From: Streptomyces sp. NBC_00483
GTDB lineage: Bacteria; Actinomycetota; Actinomycetes; Streptomycetales; Streptomycetaceae
Reading direction: 5' to 3'
Length of the DNA: 64,000 nucleotides
NCBI RefSeq assembly: GCF_036013745.1
Contig: NZ_CP107880.1
Location: 5,394,001-5,458,000, forward strand
Shown here: positions 52,643-60,806 of the stretch, in pieces
Numbering within the stretch: the stretch's first letter is position 1
Layout of the letters: each line of letters begins with the position of its first letter
The notes under the pieces: model-generated
Database searches by the model: none
What the model was told of the DNA's origin: nothing
Seen by the model: only the letters and a program-made list of their open reading frames with translations
Program-made: the position numbers and the translations under genes

Positions 52643-53572
52643 TCACTGGCGGCCGCCCCGCGGAGTGGTCTGGTGGCGGTGGGCCAGGGCCTCGTACGAG
52701 GCCGAGAGGGCCGGCGCCGCCGTCTCGTACGTGCGTTGGGCTATGCCCACGAACAGGCAGTCCACGACCAGGAGCTGGCTCGTGCGGGAGGACATCGCCG
52801 CGGGGCGCAGCTCGCTCTCCCGGGCGATGGACGTCGTCAGTATGTGGTCGGCGTACTGCGAGACCGGGCTGCCGGGGCGGCCGGTGATCGCGATCGTGGT
52901 GGCGCCGTGCTCGAAGGCGACCCGCAGCGGCTCGATCACGTCGCCGGTGGTGCCGGAGTGCGTGATCGCCACCGCCACGTCCCCGGAGCGGAGCGTCACC
53001 GCGTTGTGGACGGCCAGGTGCGGGTCGGAGTGCGCGTACGCGTGCCGCCCGATGCGCAGCAGCTTCTGCGCGAGGTCCTGGGCCACGAGGCCGGAGGCCG
53101 CCATGCCGTAGATCTCGACGCGGCCCGCGCCCGCCATGGCGGTCACGGCGGCGCCGAGCTGCGTGGTGTCGAGTGCGGCCGCGGTGTCGGCGAGGGTCTG
53201 CTGCTCGTCGTAGGCGAGCTTGGCGACGACGTCGGTCAGCGGGTCGTCCACGGCGATGTCCGCGGTGACGGCGGGCGCCCGGCCCGACTGCTGCTGGGCG
53301 GCGAGGCCGGCGAGCGCCAGGCGCAGGTCCCGGTAGCCGGGGTAGCCGAGGATGCGGGCGGTGCGGACGACCGTGGCCTCGCTGGTGCCGGTGAGCTCGG
53401 CGAGTCCGGTGACGGTCAGGGCGGCGCAGCCGGCCGGGTCCCCGGCGACCGCCTCGGCGACGCGCTGCATGGAGCGGGTCATGGACGGGGCGAGGGTGCG
53501 GACCTTGGCGGCGAGGGCCGCGGGGGCCGGCGGCGCGTCCCTGGCGAAACTTTCCTTCACGTCATTGCTCAC
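52643..53572 (-). CDS. RpiR-family regulator with SIS domain (MurR-like)
   Basis: A 309-residue regulator. The N-terminal RpiR helix-turn-helix includes LAELTGTSEATVVRTARILGY, and the C-terminal SIS domain includes VEIYGMAASGLVAQDLAQKL and VAITHSGTTGDVIEPL, a sugar-phosphate pocket. Next to murQ and murP it would sense MurNAc-6-P. I place the start at GTG 53572, just after an AT-rich dyad. The GTG four codons later is also possible. The intergenic double repeat separates it from murQ. Confidence 0.88.
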   Translation of the reverse strand: MSNDVKESFARDAPPAPAALAAKVRTLAPSMTRSMQRVAEAVAGDPAGCAALTVTGLAELTGTSEATVVRTARILGYPGYRDLRLALAGLAAQQQSGRAPAVTADIAVDDPLTDVVAKLAYDEQQTLADTAAALDTTQLGAAVTAMAGAGRVEIYGMAASGLVAQDLAQKLLRIGRHAYAHSDPHLAVHNAVTLRSGDVAVAITHSGTTGDVIEPLRVAFEHGATTIAITGRPGSPVSQYADHILTTSIARESELRPAAMSSRTSQLLVVDCLFVGIAQRTYETAAPALSASYEALAHRHQTTPRGGRQ

Positions 53573-53577
53573 ATGAT

Positions 53578-53590
53578 GAAAGATATTTTC
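53578..53590. promoter_or_regulatory. AT-rich dyad at the MurR-like start
   Basis: GAAA-GATAT-TTTC is a short inverted repeat in otherwise GC-rich DNA, 6 nt before the start of the RpiR gene. AT-rich GAAA/TTTC dyads are typical RpiR operators, so autoregulation is likely. Confidence 0.45.
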
Positions 53591-53653
53591 GGAGGCGGGT
53601 CGGGTCAAGGGTCCTTCGGCCCGGGGCGGGGGACGTGAGGCCGGGGTTGCGGG

Positions 53654-53688
53654 CGCGGGGCTCCATATGGGCAATCGCCGGACGGGCT
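53654..53688. repeat. Deleted copy of the dispersed repeat (reverse)
   Basis: GCGGGGCTCC and CAATCGCCGGACGGGCT keep the two ends of the consensus, but the central palindrome is missing. Confidence 0.45.
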
Positions 53689-53708
53689 CCACATGCACAA
53701 TTGAGGGC

Positions 53709-54089
53709 ATGGACACCATCAGCCCACTGGAGCAGGCCCTGCACGCGGCCCGCGCGCTCGTGCTCGCGGATCTGAAGGCGGGGGACGTCGCGGATTCGGA
53801 CATCGTCTCGCTGGTGGAGGAGTCGATCGTCTCGCGGCGCTGGTGGGTGGAGCAGTGGCCGGAGGGCGTCGAGTTCGTGATCGGGCTCGTCGCTCAGGAC
53901 GTCAAGGACGGGATCCTGGAGCGGCACGGGCGCTGGCCGCTGTGCCCGGTGTGCGGACCCGGATCGAGCGCCGAGGCCCCGCACGCGCTGGACGTCGAGC
54001 CGGAGCTGGGCGCGGACCCGCACTGGGTGTGCTCCGAGGCGGGCGTCACCGTGGCGCCGGTCGGTGCCCTCGGGTCGGTGACGGGGTGA
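53709..54089 (+). CDS. Conserved hypothetical protein with CPVC pair
   Basis: A 126-residue soluble protein: a helical N-terminal part (LEQALHAARALVLADLKAGD, DIVSLVEESIVSRRWWVEQW), DVKDGILERHGRWPLCPVCG with one CxxC, and a short tail with a further Cys. The half zinc-ribbon may bind a metal. The start at 53709 is 8 nt after CACAAT (leaderless pattern). It lies 7 nt upstream of the DUF4031 gene and is probably co-transcribed with it. Function unknown. Confidence 0.7.
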   Translation: MDTISPLEQALHAARALVLADLKAGDVADSDIVSLVEESIVSRRWWVEQWPEGVEFVIGLVAQDVKDGILERHGRWPLCPVCGPGSSAEAPHALDVEPELGADPHWVCSEAGVTVAPVGALGSVTG

Positions 54090-54096
54090 CGGTCTC

Positions 54097-54363
54097 TTGA
54101 CGGTCTACATAGATCCGCCGACCTGGCCGGGGCACGACCGTATGTGGTCGCACCTGGTCAGCGACGTCTCGTACGACGAACTCCACGCGTTCGCCGAGAA
54201 GTTGGGCGTTCCGCCGCGCGCCTTCGAGCGCGATCATTACGACCTCCCGTCGCACCGGTACGTGGACGCGGTGCGCGCGGGAGCGGTCGAGATCGGCTCG
54301 AAGGAGCTGGTGCGCAGGCTTACGGACGCGGGCCTGCGGAGGCCGAAGGGACGGCCGGCGTGA
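54097..54363 (+). CDS. DUF4031-domain protein
   Basis: An 88-residue protein. MTVYIDPPTWPGHDRMWSHL at the start and ELHAFAEKLGVPPRAFERDH, then YDLPSHRY are diagnostic of DUF4031, a small family of unknown role. A TTG start codon is used; no ATG or GTG lies in a fitting position. It ends 2 nt before an intergenic repeat. Confidence 0.85.
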   Translation: MTVYIDPPTWPGHDRMWSHLVSDVSYDELHAFAEKLGVPPRAFERDHYDLPSHRYVDAVRAGAVEIGSKELVRRLTDAGLRRPKGRPA

Positions 54364-54365
54364 TA

Positions 54366-54413
54366 TCAAGCCCCGCCGGCGTTTGAGGCGCGGGGTCCGG
54401 GGCGGAGCCCCGC
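54366..54413. repeat. Dispersed palindromic intergenic repeat, copy 5 (forward)
   Basis: TCAAGCCCCGCCGGCGTTTG to GGGGCGGAGCCCCG. It is inside the 3' end of the MFS gene and provides its stop codon. Confidence 0.9.
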
Positions 54414-55670
54414 GGCGTCGGGCACGGTCCCGGAACCTGTGACGACCTTCGACGCCGTGCGCCGTTGCAGCCGCAGGGATGCCACCGTCGCGGCGAGGGC
54501 CACCACCGTCATCGCCGCGCCGGCCCAGGCGGTCGCCGGGTAGCCGAGGTCCGCGTCGATGACCGTGCCGCCGAGCCAGGGGCCGCCCGTGTTGCCCAGG
54601 TTGAAGGCGGCGGTCGTGGTGGCGCCCGCCAGGGTGGGGGCGGCGCCCGCGACGTTGAACATCCAGGCGTTGAGGGCCGGCGCCGTGTAGAAGGCGGAGA
54701 AGCCGAGCAGGAACGACAGGGTCACCGCCGCGACCGCGAAGTGGCCGAGCAGGGCGAGCGCCGCGAGGAAGACCGTGGACGCCGTGATGCCGGTCAGCAG
54801 CACCCCGAAGAGGTGCGCGTCGGCGATCCGCCCGCCCAGCGTCGTACCGGCGAGCGCGCCGAACCCGAACAGGGCGAGCACGGCCGGGACCCAGCCCTCG
54901 GGCAGGCCCGCGACGTCCGTCAGGAGCGGCGAGAGATAGCTGAACGCGCAGAAGACGCCGCCCGCGGCGAGCGCGGTGACGGCGATGGACAGCCACACCT
55001 GGCGGTCGGCGTAGATGCTCAACTCCCGCTTCAGGCGCGGCCGTTCGGCAGGAAGCGGGATCTTCGGCACGAGGGTCACGATGCCGACGAGGGCGATCGC
55101 GGAGGCGGCGCCCACCGCCCAGAACGCCGCGCGCCAGCCGAGCCCCTCACCGAGGAACGCGCCCGCCGGGACACCGAGCACGTTCGCGATCGACAGGCCG
55201 CCGATCATCACGGCCATGGCGCGGGCCCGCTGGTTCACCGGCACCATCGCGATGGCGACCGCCGCGCCGACCGCCCAGAAGCCGGCGCAGGCGAGGGCCG
55301 AGACGACGCGGGACGCGAACAGGATCTCGTAGGTCGGGGCGAGCGCGCCCGCGATCTGGCCCAGGCCGAACACCGTGATGAGCGAGATCAGGGTGGTCCG
55401 GCGCGGCAGGCGCAGCGTCGCCACGGCGAGCAGCGGGGCGCCGACCACCATGCCGATCGCGAAGGCCGAGATCAGCAGCCCGGCCTGCGGGATCGTGACG
55501 TCCATGTCGTCGGCGACCGCGGGGAGGATGCCGGAGAGCATGAACTCGCTGGTCCCGAGGGCGAAGACGCTGAGGCCGAGGATGTAGACGGCCAGGGGCA
55601 TGCGGGTGGGATTGCGGGTGCGGGCGTTCGAGCGGAGGTCCGGGGAGTCTGGACTGGGCTGTGGGGACAT
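54366..55670 (-). CDS. MFS transporter, drug:H+ antiporter-1 type
   Basis: A 434-residue permease with 12 predicted helices. LSVFALGTSEFMLSGILPAV (helix 1), the motif A loop RLPRRTTLISL and GLSIANVLGVPAGAFLG (motif C-like) fit the ProP/AraJ-like exporters. It probably exports a sugar or drug using the proton gradient. The last 17 codons (AGLRPGPRASNAGGA) and the stop are encoded by the intergenic repeat, so the original end has been replaced. I chose ATG 55670; an ATG at 55601 lies at the first helix. Confidence 0.87.
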   Translation of the reverse strand: MSPQPSPDSPDLRSNARTRNPTRMPLAVYILGLSVFALGTSEFMLSGILPAVADDMDVTIPQAGLLISAFAIGMVVGAPLLAVATLRLPRRTTLISLITVFGLGQIAGALAPTYEILFASRVVSALACAGFWAVGAAVAIAMVPVNQRARAMAVMIGGLSIANVLGVPAGAFLGEGLGWRAAFWAVGAASAIALVGIVTLVPKIPLPAERPRLKRELSIYADRQVWLSIAVTALAAGGVFCAFSYLSPLLTDVAGLPEGWVPAVLALFGFGALAGTTLGGRIADAHLFGVLLTGITASTVFLAALALLGHFAVAAVTLSFLLGFSAFYTAPALNAWMFNVAGAAPTLAGATTTAAFNLGNTGGPWLGGTVIDADLGYPATAWAGAAMTVVALAATVASLRLQRRTASKVVTGSGTVPDAAGLRPGPRASNAGGA

Positions 55671-55779
55671 GTAAGGAGCCAACCGGGGGGTGACGAGTGG
55701 CATTCCCGGACCGACGGGTCGTGGCACATCGTTCGTACGCCGTTCATACGCACTGCCACACGCACTGCTCCGCGACGGG

Positions 55780-56439
55780 TCAGGGAGTCAGCAGATCCAG
55801 TTCCGCCGTCAGGTTCTCGCGGGCCGCGGACTCCCAGAGGGACCTGCCGTGCGGGGTCCTGAACAGCCGCGGCAGGTCGAGGAGTTGGCGCAGCACCCCG
55901 GCCCGACCCTCGCGGAACGCCTCGTCCGGCACGAAGGCGTACTCCGCGCGAACGGCCTTGGTGTACGCGGCGTAGGCGGGTGCGGGCGCGGCCAGGATCG
56001 CCAGGTCGGCATCGCACAGCGTCTCGCCGTCGGTGTCGTCGTCGGCCGGGTCGTGGGTGACGGTGAGGCGGACGAGGCGGGCCACCGCGGCGACGTCCTC
56101 GGGCACCAACCCGGCCTCCGCCAGGGCGCGCTCGGCCAGGGCCGCGGACCGCTCCTCGTTCTCCGAGCGCTCGGGCCGGTACACCGCGTCGTGGAACCAG
56201 GCCGCGAGCCGTACGAGCTCGGGCCGCTCCGCGTGCTCCTCCAGCACGTCGATGTGGTCGAGCACCGCCGCGAGATGCTCGACCGTGTGGTACTTCCGCT
56301 GCGGCTCGGACCACCGGGCCAGAAGATTGTCGGCATACGGATACGGGTCGGCGCCTGCGTCTGATGTAGCCGCGCGCAGGGTGCGGGCCCAACGCTCGCG
56401 CAGGTCCGGGTCGGCCGTGGGGGCGTCGTGCTGCGTCAT
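55780..56439 (-). CDS. HD-domain metal-dependent phosphohydrolase
   Basis: A 219-residue protein. The metal-binding residues are in RKYHTVEHLAAVLDHI near residue 49, AAWFHDAVYRPERSENEE (His-Asp) near residue 84 and the later CDADLAILAA (Asp). It is of a family of predicted HD phosphohydrolases with an unknown nucleotide substrate. It diverges from the HelR-like gene across two repeats. Confidence 0.85.
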   Translation of the reverse strand: MTQHDAPTADPDLRERWARTLRAATSDAGADPYPYADNLLARWSEPQRKYHTVEHLAAVLDHIDVLEEHAERPELVRLAAWFHDAVYRPERSENEERSAALAERALAEAGLVPEDVAAVARLVRLTVTHDPADDDTDGETLCDADLAILAAPAPAYAAYTKAVRAEYAFVPDEAFREGRAGVLRQLLDLPRLFRTPHGRSLWESAARENLTAELDLLTP

Positions 56440-56464
56440 GGGTCCGACCCTAGCTCCGTCCGCA

Positions 56465-56582
56465 TAAGCCCCTGCGGCGATTGAGCAGCGGGGCCCGGGG
56501 CGGAGCCCCGAGGCGTCAACGCCGGTTCGGCAAAATCAGCCCCGCCGGCGATTGAGGCGCGGGGTCCGGGGCGGAGCCCCGT
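56465..56582. repeat. Two direct copies of the dispersed repeat (forward)
   Basis: Full copies at 56465-56511 (CTGCGGCGATTGAGCAGCGG variant) and 56536-56582 (CCGGCGATTGAGGCGCGG variant), 24 nt apart, between divergent genes. The two variants match other copies better than each other. Confidence 0.9.
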
Positions 56583-56601
56583 GGCGTAGGCCCGGTCGAC
56601 C

Positions 56602-56646
56602 GGGCCAAAAACCCGTTGGCCCCCGCCGGTAGGCGTCCCGTACACT
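56602..56646 (+). promoter_or_regulatory. Inverted repeat and promoter of the HelR-like gene
   Basis: GGGCCAA (56602-56608) and TTGGCCC (56616-56622) are perfect inverted arms. TTGGCC doubles as a -35, 19 nt before TACACT (56641-56646). A regulator on the dyad would block the promoter. It does not match the rifamycin-associated element as I remember it. Confidence 0.5.
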
Positions 56647-56768
56647 CGCCGCTCTTCCCCGCCTCCCCGCGCCGAGCCCTCCCGCCGGCCCGGCAGAAGC
56701 GCCGCCGACCGGACGGAAACCGGCCGGGAACGTTGTACACGCGTACCTGGATCCGGAGGCAGAACCCC

Positions 56769-58832
56769 GTGAGCACGTCACCGTCGTCGTCCGCGCCCTC
56801 GTCCTCATCCTCACCGCTCGAGCGCGAACGCACGCACCTGGTCTCGTCCCGTTCCGCCCTGCGCGCCATGCGCGAGGACGCGGAGGCGCTCGACATCCGC
56901 GACGTCACCGCGAACTGGGTGAACGCCGAGGTGCTGCAGCACCAGATCGACGAGCGGATCAAGGCGCTCGCCGACCTCAGCCACACCCCGCTGTTCTTCG
57001 GGCGCCTCGACTATCTGCACGCGCCGGGGGCGGACGTCGCCGAGGGGGCCGAGGGCGAGAAGTTCTACATCGGGCGGCGCCACGTGCACGACGCCGAGGG
57101 CGACCCGATGGTGATCGACTGGCGTGCGCCCGTGTCCCAGCCCTTCTACCGGGCCTCCAAGAAGAACCCGATGGACGTCGCGCTGCGCCGCCGCTTCGGT
57201 TACACGGCCGGCGACCTCACCGCGTACGAGGACGAGCACCTCACCGACCCGACGGAGGCGGAGCAGACCAGCAAGCTGCTCCAGCAGGAGATCGAGCGGC
57301 CGCGTGTCGGCCCGATGCGCGACATCGTTGCCACCATTCAGCCGGAGCAGGACGAGATCGTCAGGAGCGGGCTCGCCGGATCCGTGTGCGTGCAGGGAGG
57401 GCCCGGGACCGGGAAGACGGCCGTCGGCCTGCACCGTGTCGCGTATCTGCTGTACGCGCATAGGGAGCGCCTTGCCCGCACGGGGACGCTGGTCATCGGG
57501 CCGAACGCGTCCTTCCTCCACTACATCGAGCAGGTGCTGCCCGCGCTGGGCGAGCTGGAGGTCAAGCAGGCGACGGTGGACGACCTCGTCGCGCATGTGG
57601 AGGTGCGGGCCGTCGACGATCCCGCCGCCGCCATGGTGAAGGGCGACGCGCGCATGGCCGAGGTGCTGCGGCGCGCCCTGCGTTCACACATCACGCTGCC
57701 CACCGAGGGTGCCGTGGTGGTGCGGGGCTCGCGCCGCTGGCGGGTCGCGTCGTACGAACTGGAGGAGATCGTCAGGGAGTTGATGGCGCGCGACATGCGG
57801 TACGGGGCCGCGCGCGAGGCGCTGCCGCAGCGGATCGCGCACGCCGTGCTCGTCCAGATGGAGCGCGCGGGCGAGGCGCCCGACGACCGGGTGCAGAACG
57901 CGGTGGCGCGCAATGCCGCCGTGAAGGCCGTGGTCAAGGAGGCCTGGCCGGCCGTCGATCCGGCGAAGCTGGTGCTGCGGCTGCTGTCGGACGCCGACTT
58001 CCTGGCCGAGCACGCGGAGGGGCTGCTCGACGCCGACGAGCAGAAGACGATCCTCTGGGAGAAGCCGGCGCGCAGCGTGAAGAGCGCCAAGTGGGCTGCC
58101 GCGGATGCCGTGTTGATGGACGAGGCGATCGATCTGATCGAGCGGACGCACTCGCTGGGGCATGTGGTGCTCGACGAGGCGCAGGACCTGTCGCCCATGC
58201 AGTACCGGGCGGTCGGGCGACGCGCGACGACCGGTTCGGTGACGGTCCTCGGGGATCTCGCGCAGGGTACGACGCCGTGGGCGACGCGGAGTTGGGACGA
58301 GGCGCTGTCCCACCTCGGCAAGGCGGACGCGGTGGTGGAGGAGCTGACGGCGGGCTTCCGTGTGCCGACGGACGTCATCACGTACGCGTCGCTGCTGCTG
58401 CCGGACATCGCGCCGGGGCTCACGCCGGTGGCGTCGGTCCGGGAGAACGCGGGGGCGTTCGAGGTGCGGACGGTGGATGGGGCCGGGGACGTGGTGGCGG
58501 CGTGCGTCGAGGCGCTGCGGAACGAGGGCTCGGTCGGGCTCATCGCGGCGGACGCGCGGTGCGGGGCGCTGGGCGCGGCGCTGGCGGAGGCCGGATTGGC
58601 GTATCTCGCCCCGGGCGAGGAGACGACGGCGTCGGCGCGGTTGACGCTGGTGCCGGCGTCCCTCGCCAAGGGGTTGGAGTACGACTACGTGGTCCTGGAC
58701 GAGCCGGCGGCCGTGGTCGCCGCGGAACCGGACGAGCGGACGGGGCTGCGGCGGTTGTACGTGTCGCTTACGCGGGCGGTGTCGGGCCTGGTGGTGACCC
58801 ACGCGGCGCCGCTGCCGCGGCAGTTGGCGTAG
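56769..58832 (+). CDS. helR: HelD/HelR-type RNA polymerase-associated motor ATPase
   Basis: A 687-residue UvrD-like NTPase. An N-terminal coiled-coil region (residues 20-60) precedes Walker A QGGPGTGKTAVGLHR from residue 210, Walker B VVLDEAQDLSPMQYR, then GDLAQGTTPWATRSW and the C-terminal LAKGLEYDYVVLDEP and LYVSLTRAVSGLVV. It lacks duplex helicase signatures. HelD proteins pull stalled RNA polymerase off DNA; the actinobacterial HelR branch displaces rifamycins. The GTG start follows GGAGG. Calling it HelR rather than another HelD class is inference. Confidence 0.87.
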   Translation: MSTSPSSSAPSSSSSPLERERTHLVSSRSALRAMREDAEALDIRDVTANWVNAEVLQHQIDERIKALADLSHTPLFFGRLDYLHAPGADVAEGAEGEKFYIGRRHVHDAEGDPMVIDWRAPVSQPFYRASKKNPMDVALRRRFGYTAGDLTAYEDEHLTDPTEAEQTSKLLQQEIERPRVGPMRDIVATIQPEQDEIVRSGLAGSVCVQGGPGTGKTAVGLHRVAYLLYAHRERLARTGTLVIGPNASFLHYIEQVLPALGELEVKQATVDDLVAHVEVRAVDDPAAAMVKGDARMAEVLRRALRSHITLPTEGAVVVRGSRRWRVASYELEEIVRELMARDMRYGAAREALPQRIAHAVLVQMERAGEAPDDRVQNAVARNAAVKAVVKEAWPAVDPAKLVLRLLSDADFLAEHAEGLLDADEQKTILWEKPARSVKSAKWAAADAVLMDEAIDLIERTHSLGHVVLDEAQDLSPMQYRAVGRRATTGSVTVLGDLAQGTTPWATRSWDEALSHLGKADAVVEELTAGFRVPTDVITYASLLLPDIAPGLTPVASVRENAGAFEVRTVDGAGDVVAACVEALRNEGSVGLIAADARCGALGAALAEAGLAYLAPGEETTASARLTLVPASLAKGLEYDYVVLDEPAAVVAAEPDERTGLRRLYVSLTRAVSGLVVTHAAPLPRQLA

Positions 58833-59673
58833 CCGGGGTGGGGGCCGCTGGTCCCGATGGCGCGGGGTCGGGGTTTCGGGGCTGTGCCGGGGTCGGCGCC
58901 TGCCGTAGGTGCGGCCTGCACCGGGGTTTTGGGGCTGTGCCGGGGTCGGCGCCGGTCGTTCTCGTTGCGCGGCGCCGGGTTTCTGAGCCGGGCCGGGGGC
59001 CGCCCGTCGTTCTCGGTGCGCGGCACCGGGGCTCTGAGCTGTGCCAAGGTCGGCGCCTGTCGTTCTCGGTGCGCGGCACCGAGGTGCCGCTTTGCCCACC
59101 CGGGGGTGGCTGAACGTTGTGCCCGCAGACCCGTGCCGGGCCGGTCGTCCTGCTCAGCTCCCACCCGCCCGCCCCCTCCGGGGGCTCCGGCTAGACCGGG
59201 GCGCCGGCGATAGGCCGGGTGTTGGGCCCGCTGTGGTGAGTGCGCGGCACCTGGGCCGGGGGCTTTGCCGGGGTGCGCCTCTGGTGCTGGTGCACGGTGT
59301 CGTGCCGTGGCCGGCTGCGCCGGTGCCCGGTCATCTCCCACCCGCCCGCCCCCTCCGGGGGCTCCGGTCCGACCGGGGGCCCGGGGCTGGGCCGGGGTGG
59401 GGCGCGTTGTGATCGGTGCGCGGCACCTGGCCCCGGGCCGGGGTCGTGCCGGGGCTGGCGTCTGTCGTGAGGGGTGCGCGGCACCGGGGTGCCGCCTTGC
59501 CCACCCTGCCGCCCTAGGCGGCAGATTGCCCAAGTCGGGTGCGGCCGACCGTGGGCCTGCGCGGTCCGGTGCCCCAGGCGGGGGCGGCACCCCTTCGGGC
59601 CGACGCCCCCGGAGGGGGCGGGTGGGTGGGAGATGGGCGGCGGCAGGGCCATTGCCTGCGGGAAGGTGGGCAG
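58833..59673. repeat. Non-coding region of degenerate GC-rich repeats
   Basis: No plausible gene. A unit of about 52 bp (GCTGTGCCGGGGTCGGCGCC, then TGTCGTTCTCGGTGCGCGGC) recurs at about 58881, 58934, 58985 and 59037, with looser copies near 59231 and 59413. A second element, CCGCCCCCTCCGGGGGC, occurs forward at 59158-59190 and 59335-59367 and inverted at 59604-59632. Long frames on both strands are Pro/Arg/Ala-rich and only reflect composition. Confidence 0.7.
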
Positions 59674-60003
59674 ATCAAGCCCTTGCGGCGATTCAGCAGC
59701 GGGGCCCGGGGCGGAGCCCCGATCCGGTCCCCGCTGGCGACCGAAGCCATTCAAGCCCCGCCGGCGTTTGAGGTGCGGGCTCGGGGGCGGAGCCCCGTTC
59801 TTTCAGCCTCGTCGGCGTTTGAGGTGCGGGCTCGGGGGCGGAGCCCCGTTCTTTCAGCCTCGTCGGCGTTTGAGGTGCGGGCTCGGGGGCGGAGCCCCGT
59901 TCTTTCAGCCTCGTCGGCGTTTGAGGTGCGGGCTCGGGGGCGGAGCCCCGTTCTTTTCAGCCCCGCCGGCGATTGAGGCGCGGGGTCCGGGGCGGAGCCC
60001 CGT
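59674..60003. repeat. Tandem array of the dispersed intergenic repeat
   Basis: Six consecutive forward copies: 59674-59721, 59751-59800, three identical 51-bp units at 59801-59851, 59852-59902 and 59903-59953, and 59954-60003. The identical units differ from the consensus by AGCCTCGTCGGCGTTTGAGG and CTCGGGGGCGGAGCCCCG. They lie between the convergent helR-like and cutC genes. Confidence 0.95.
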
Positions 60004-60034
60004 GGCGTAAGGACGGGACGCCGGGTCCGACGGA

Positions 60035-60730
60035 CTAACCGTCCAACGCCTCCCGCCACACCCTCACCGCATCCGCCCCAACAGGACCCGCCCAACCCGC
60101 GGGGCGACTCGCTCCGCCGATGTGGAAGGCCGAGACCCCCGCCGCCCGCAACCCCGGCACATGGTCCAGGCGGAGCCCCCCGCCCACCAGGATCTGCTGC
60201 TCGTACCCCGGCTCGCCGGCAGCGGAGCGCCCCGCCTCCGCGAGGAGTACGTCGAGCCCCGCGTCGACCCCGTCCGCCGAACCGGCGGTGAGGTACGTGT
60301 CGAGCCCCGGCAGGTCGGCGAGCTGCTTGCGGAGCGCGTCGCGGTCCGCGGCCCGGTCGATCGCCCGGTGGAACGTCCACCGGCAGCCGTCGAGCTCCGC
60401 CACGATCCGTTCGACGGCCGCGAGGTCGGGGCCGCCCTGCTCGTCCAGGAACCCGAGCACGAACTCGTCCGCCCCCGCAGCCCGCAGCTCCCGCGCGGCC
60501 CGGACGAGCGCCGATACGTCCCCCGCGTCGAAGCCGTCCGCGAGCCGCAGCATCACGCGCAGCCGGATGTCGACCGCGCGGCGGATCGCCGTGAACGTGT
60601 CCACCGACGGCGTCAGCCCGTCCGCCGCCATGTCGGTGACCAGCTCCAGGCGGTCCGCACCCCCGGCCTGAGCGGCGATCGCGTCCTCGGCGTCGAGGGC
60701 GATCACCTCCAGGACTGCACGCTTGCTCAT
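60035..60730 (-). CDS. cutC: CutC-family protein
   Basis: A 231-residue TIM-barrel protein. The N-terminus VLEVIALDAEDAIAAQAGGADRLELVTDM, the block VRVMLR-like LRVMLRLADGF, EFVLGFLDEQG, CRWTFHRAIDRA and YLTAGSADG are the family landmarks, cited here singly. CutC was named for copper homeostasis in E. coli, but the biochemical role is unsettled. A dre-like site lies 49 nt upstream, suggesting DasR control and an amino-sugar link; the neighbouring copper genes have their own CsoR sites. Ribosome site AGGAG. Confidence 0.9.
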   Translation of the reverse strand: MSKRAVLEVIALDAEDAIAAQAGGADRLELVTDMAADGLTPSVDTFTAIRRAVDIRLRVMLRLADGFDAGDVSALVRAARELRAAGADEFVLGFLDEQGGPDLAAVERIVAELDGCRWTFHRAIDRAADRDALRKQLADLPGLDTYLTAGSADGVDAGLDVLLAEAGRSAAGEPGYEQQILVGGGLRLDHVPGLRAAGVSAFHIGGASRPAGWAGPVGADAVRVWREALDG

Positions 60731-60778
60731 GAGGCTCCTGTCGCGTCGACCTGCCCGGGGCCCCGGCGATGGGCCCAG

Positions 60779-60794
60779 ACAGGTCTAGTCCAAT
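60779..60794. promoter_or_regulatory. dre-like DasR site before cutC
   Basis: ACAGGTCTAGTCCAAT matches ACTGGTCTAGACCAGT at 13 of 16 positions and shares the core AGGTCTAGTCCA with the nagK-nagA site at 31872. Confidence 0.7.
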
Positions 60795-60806
60795 GTCCCG
60801 CTCACT

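Noticed and set aside
56602..56622. Rifamycin-associated element before helR
   Set aside because: The arms do not match the remembered element; kept only as a generic dyad.
58685..59590. 301-codon reverse-strand frame
   Set aside because: Pro/Arg/Ala/Gly-only composition, overlaps the end of helR and simply follows GC repeats.
59801..59953. CRISPR-like regular repeats
   Set aside because: The 51-bp units are directly adjacent with no unique spacers, and no cas genes are near. They are tandem copies of the dispersed repeat.
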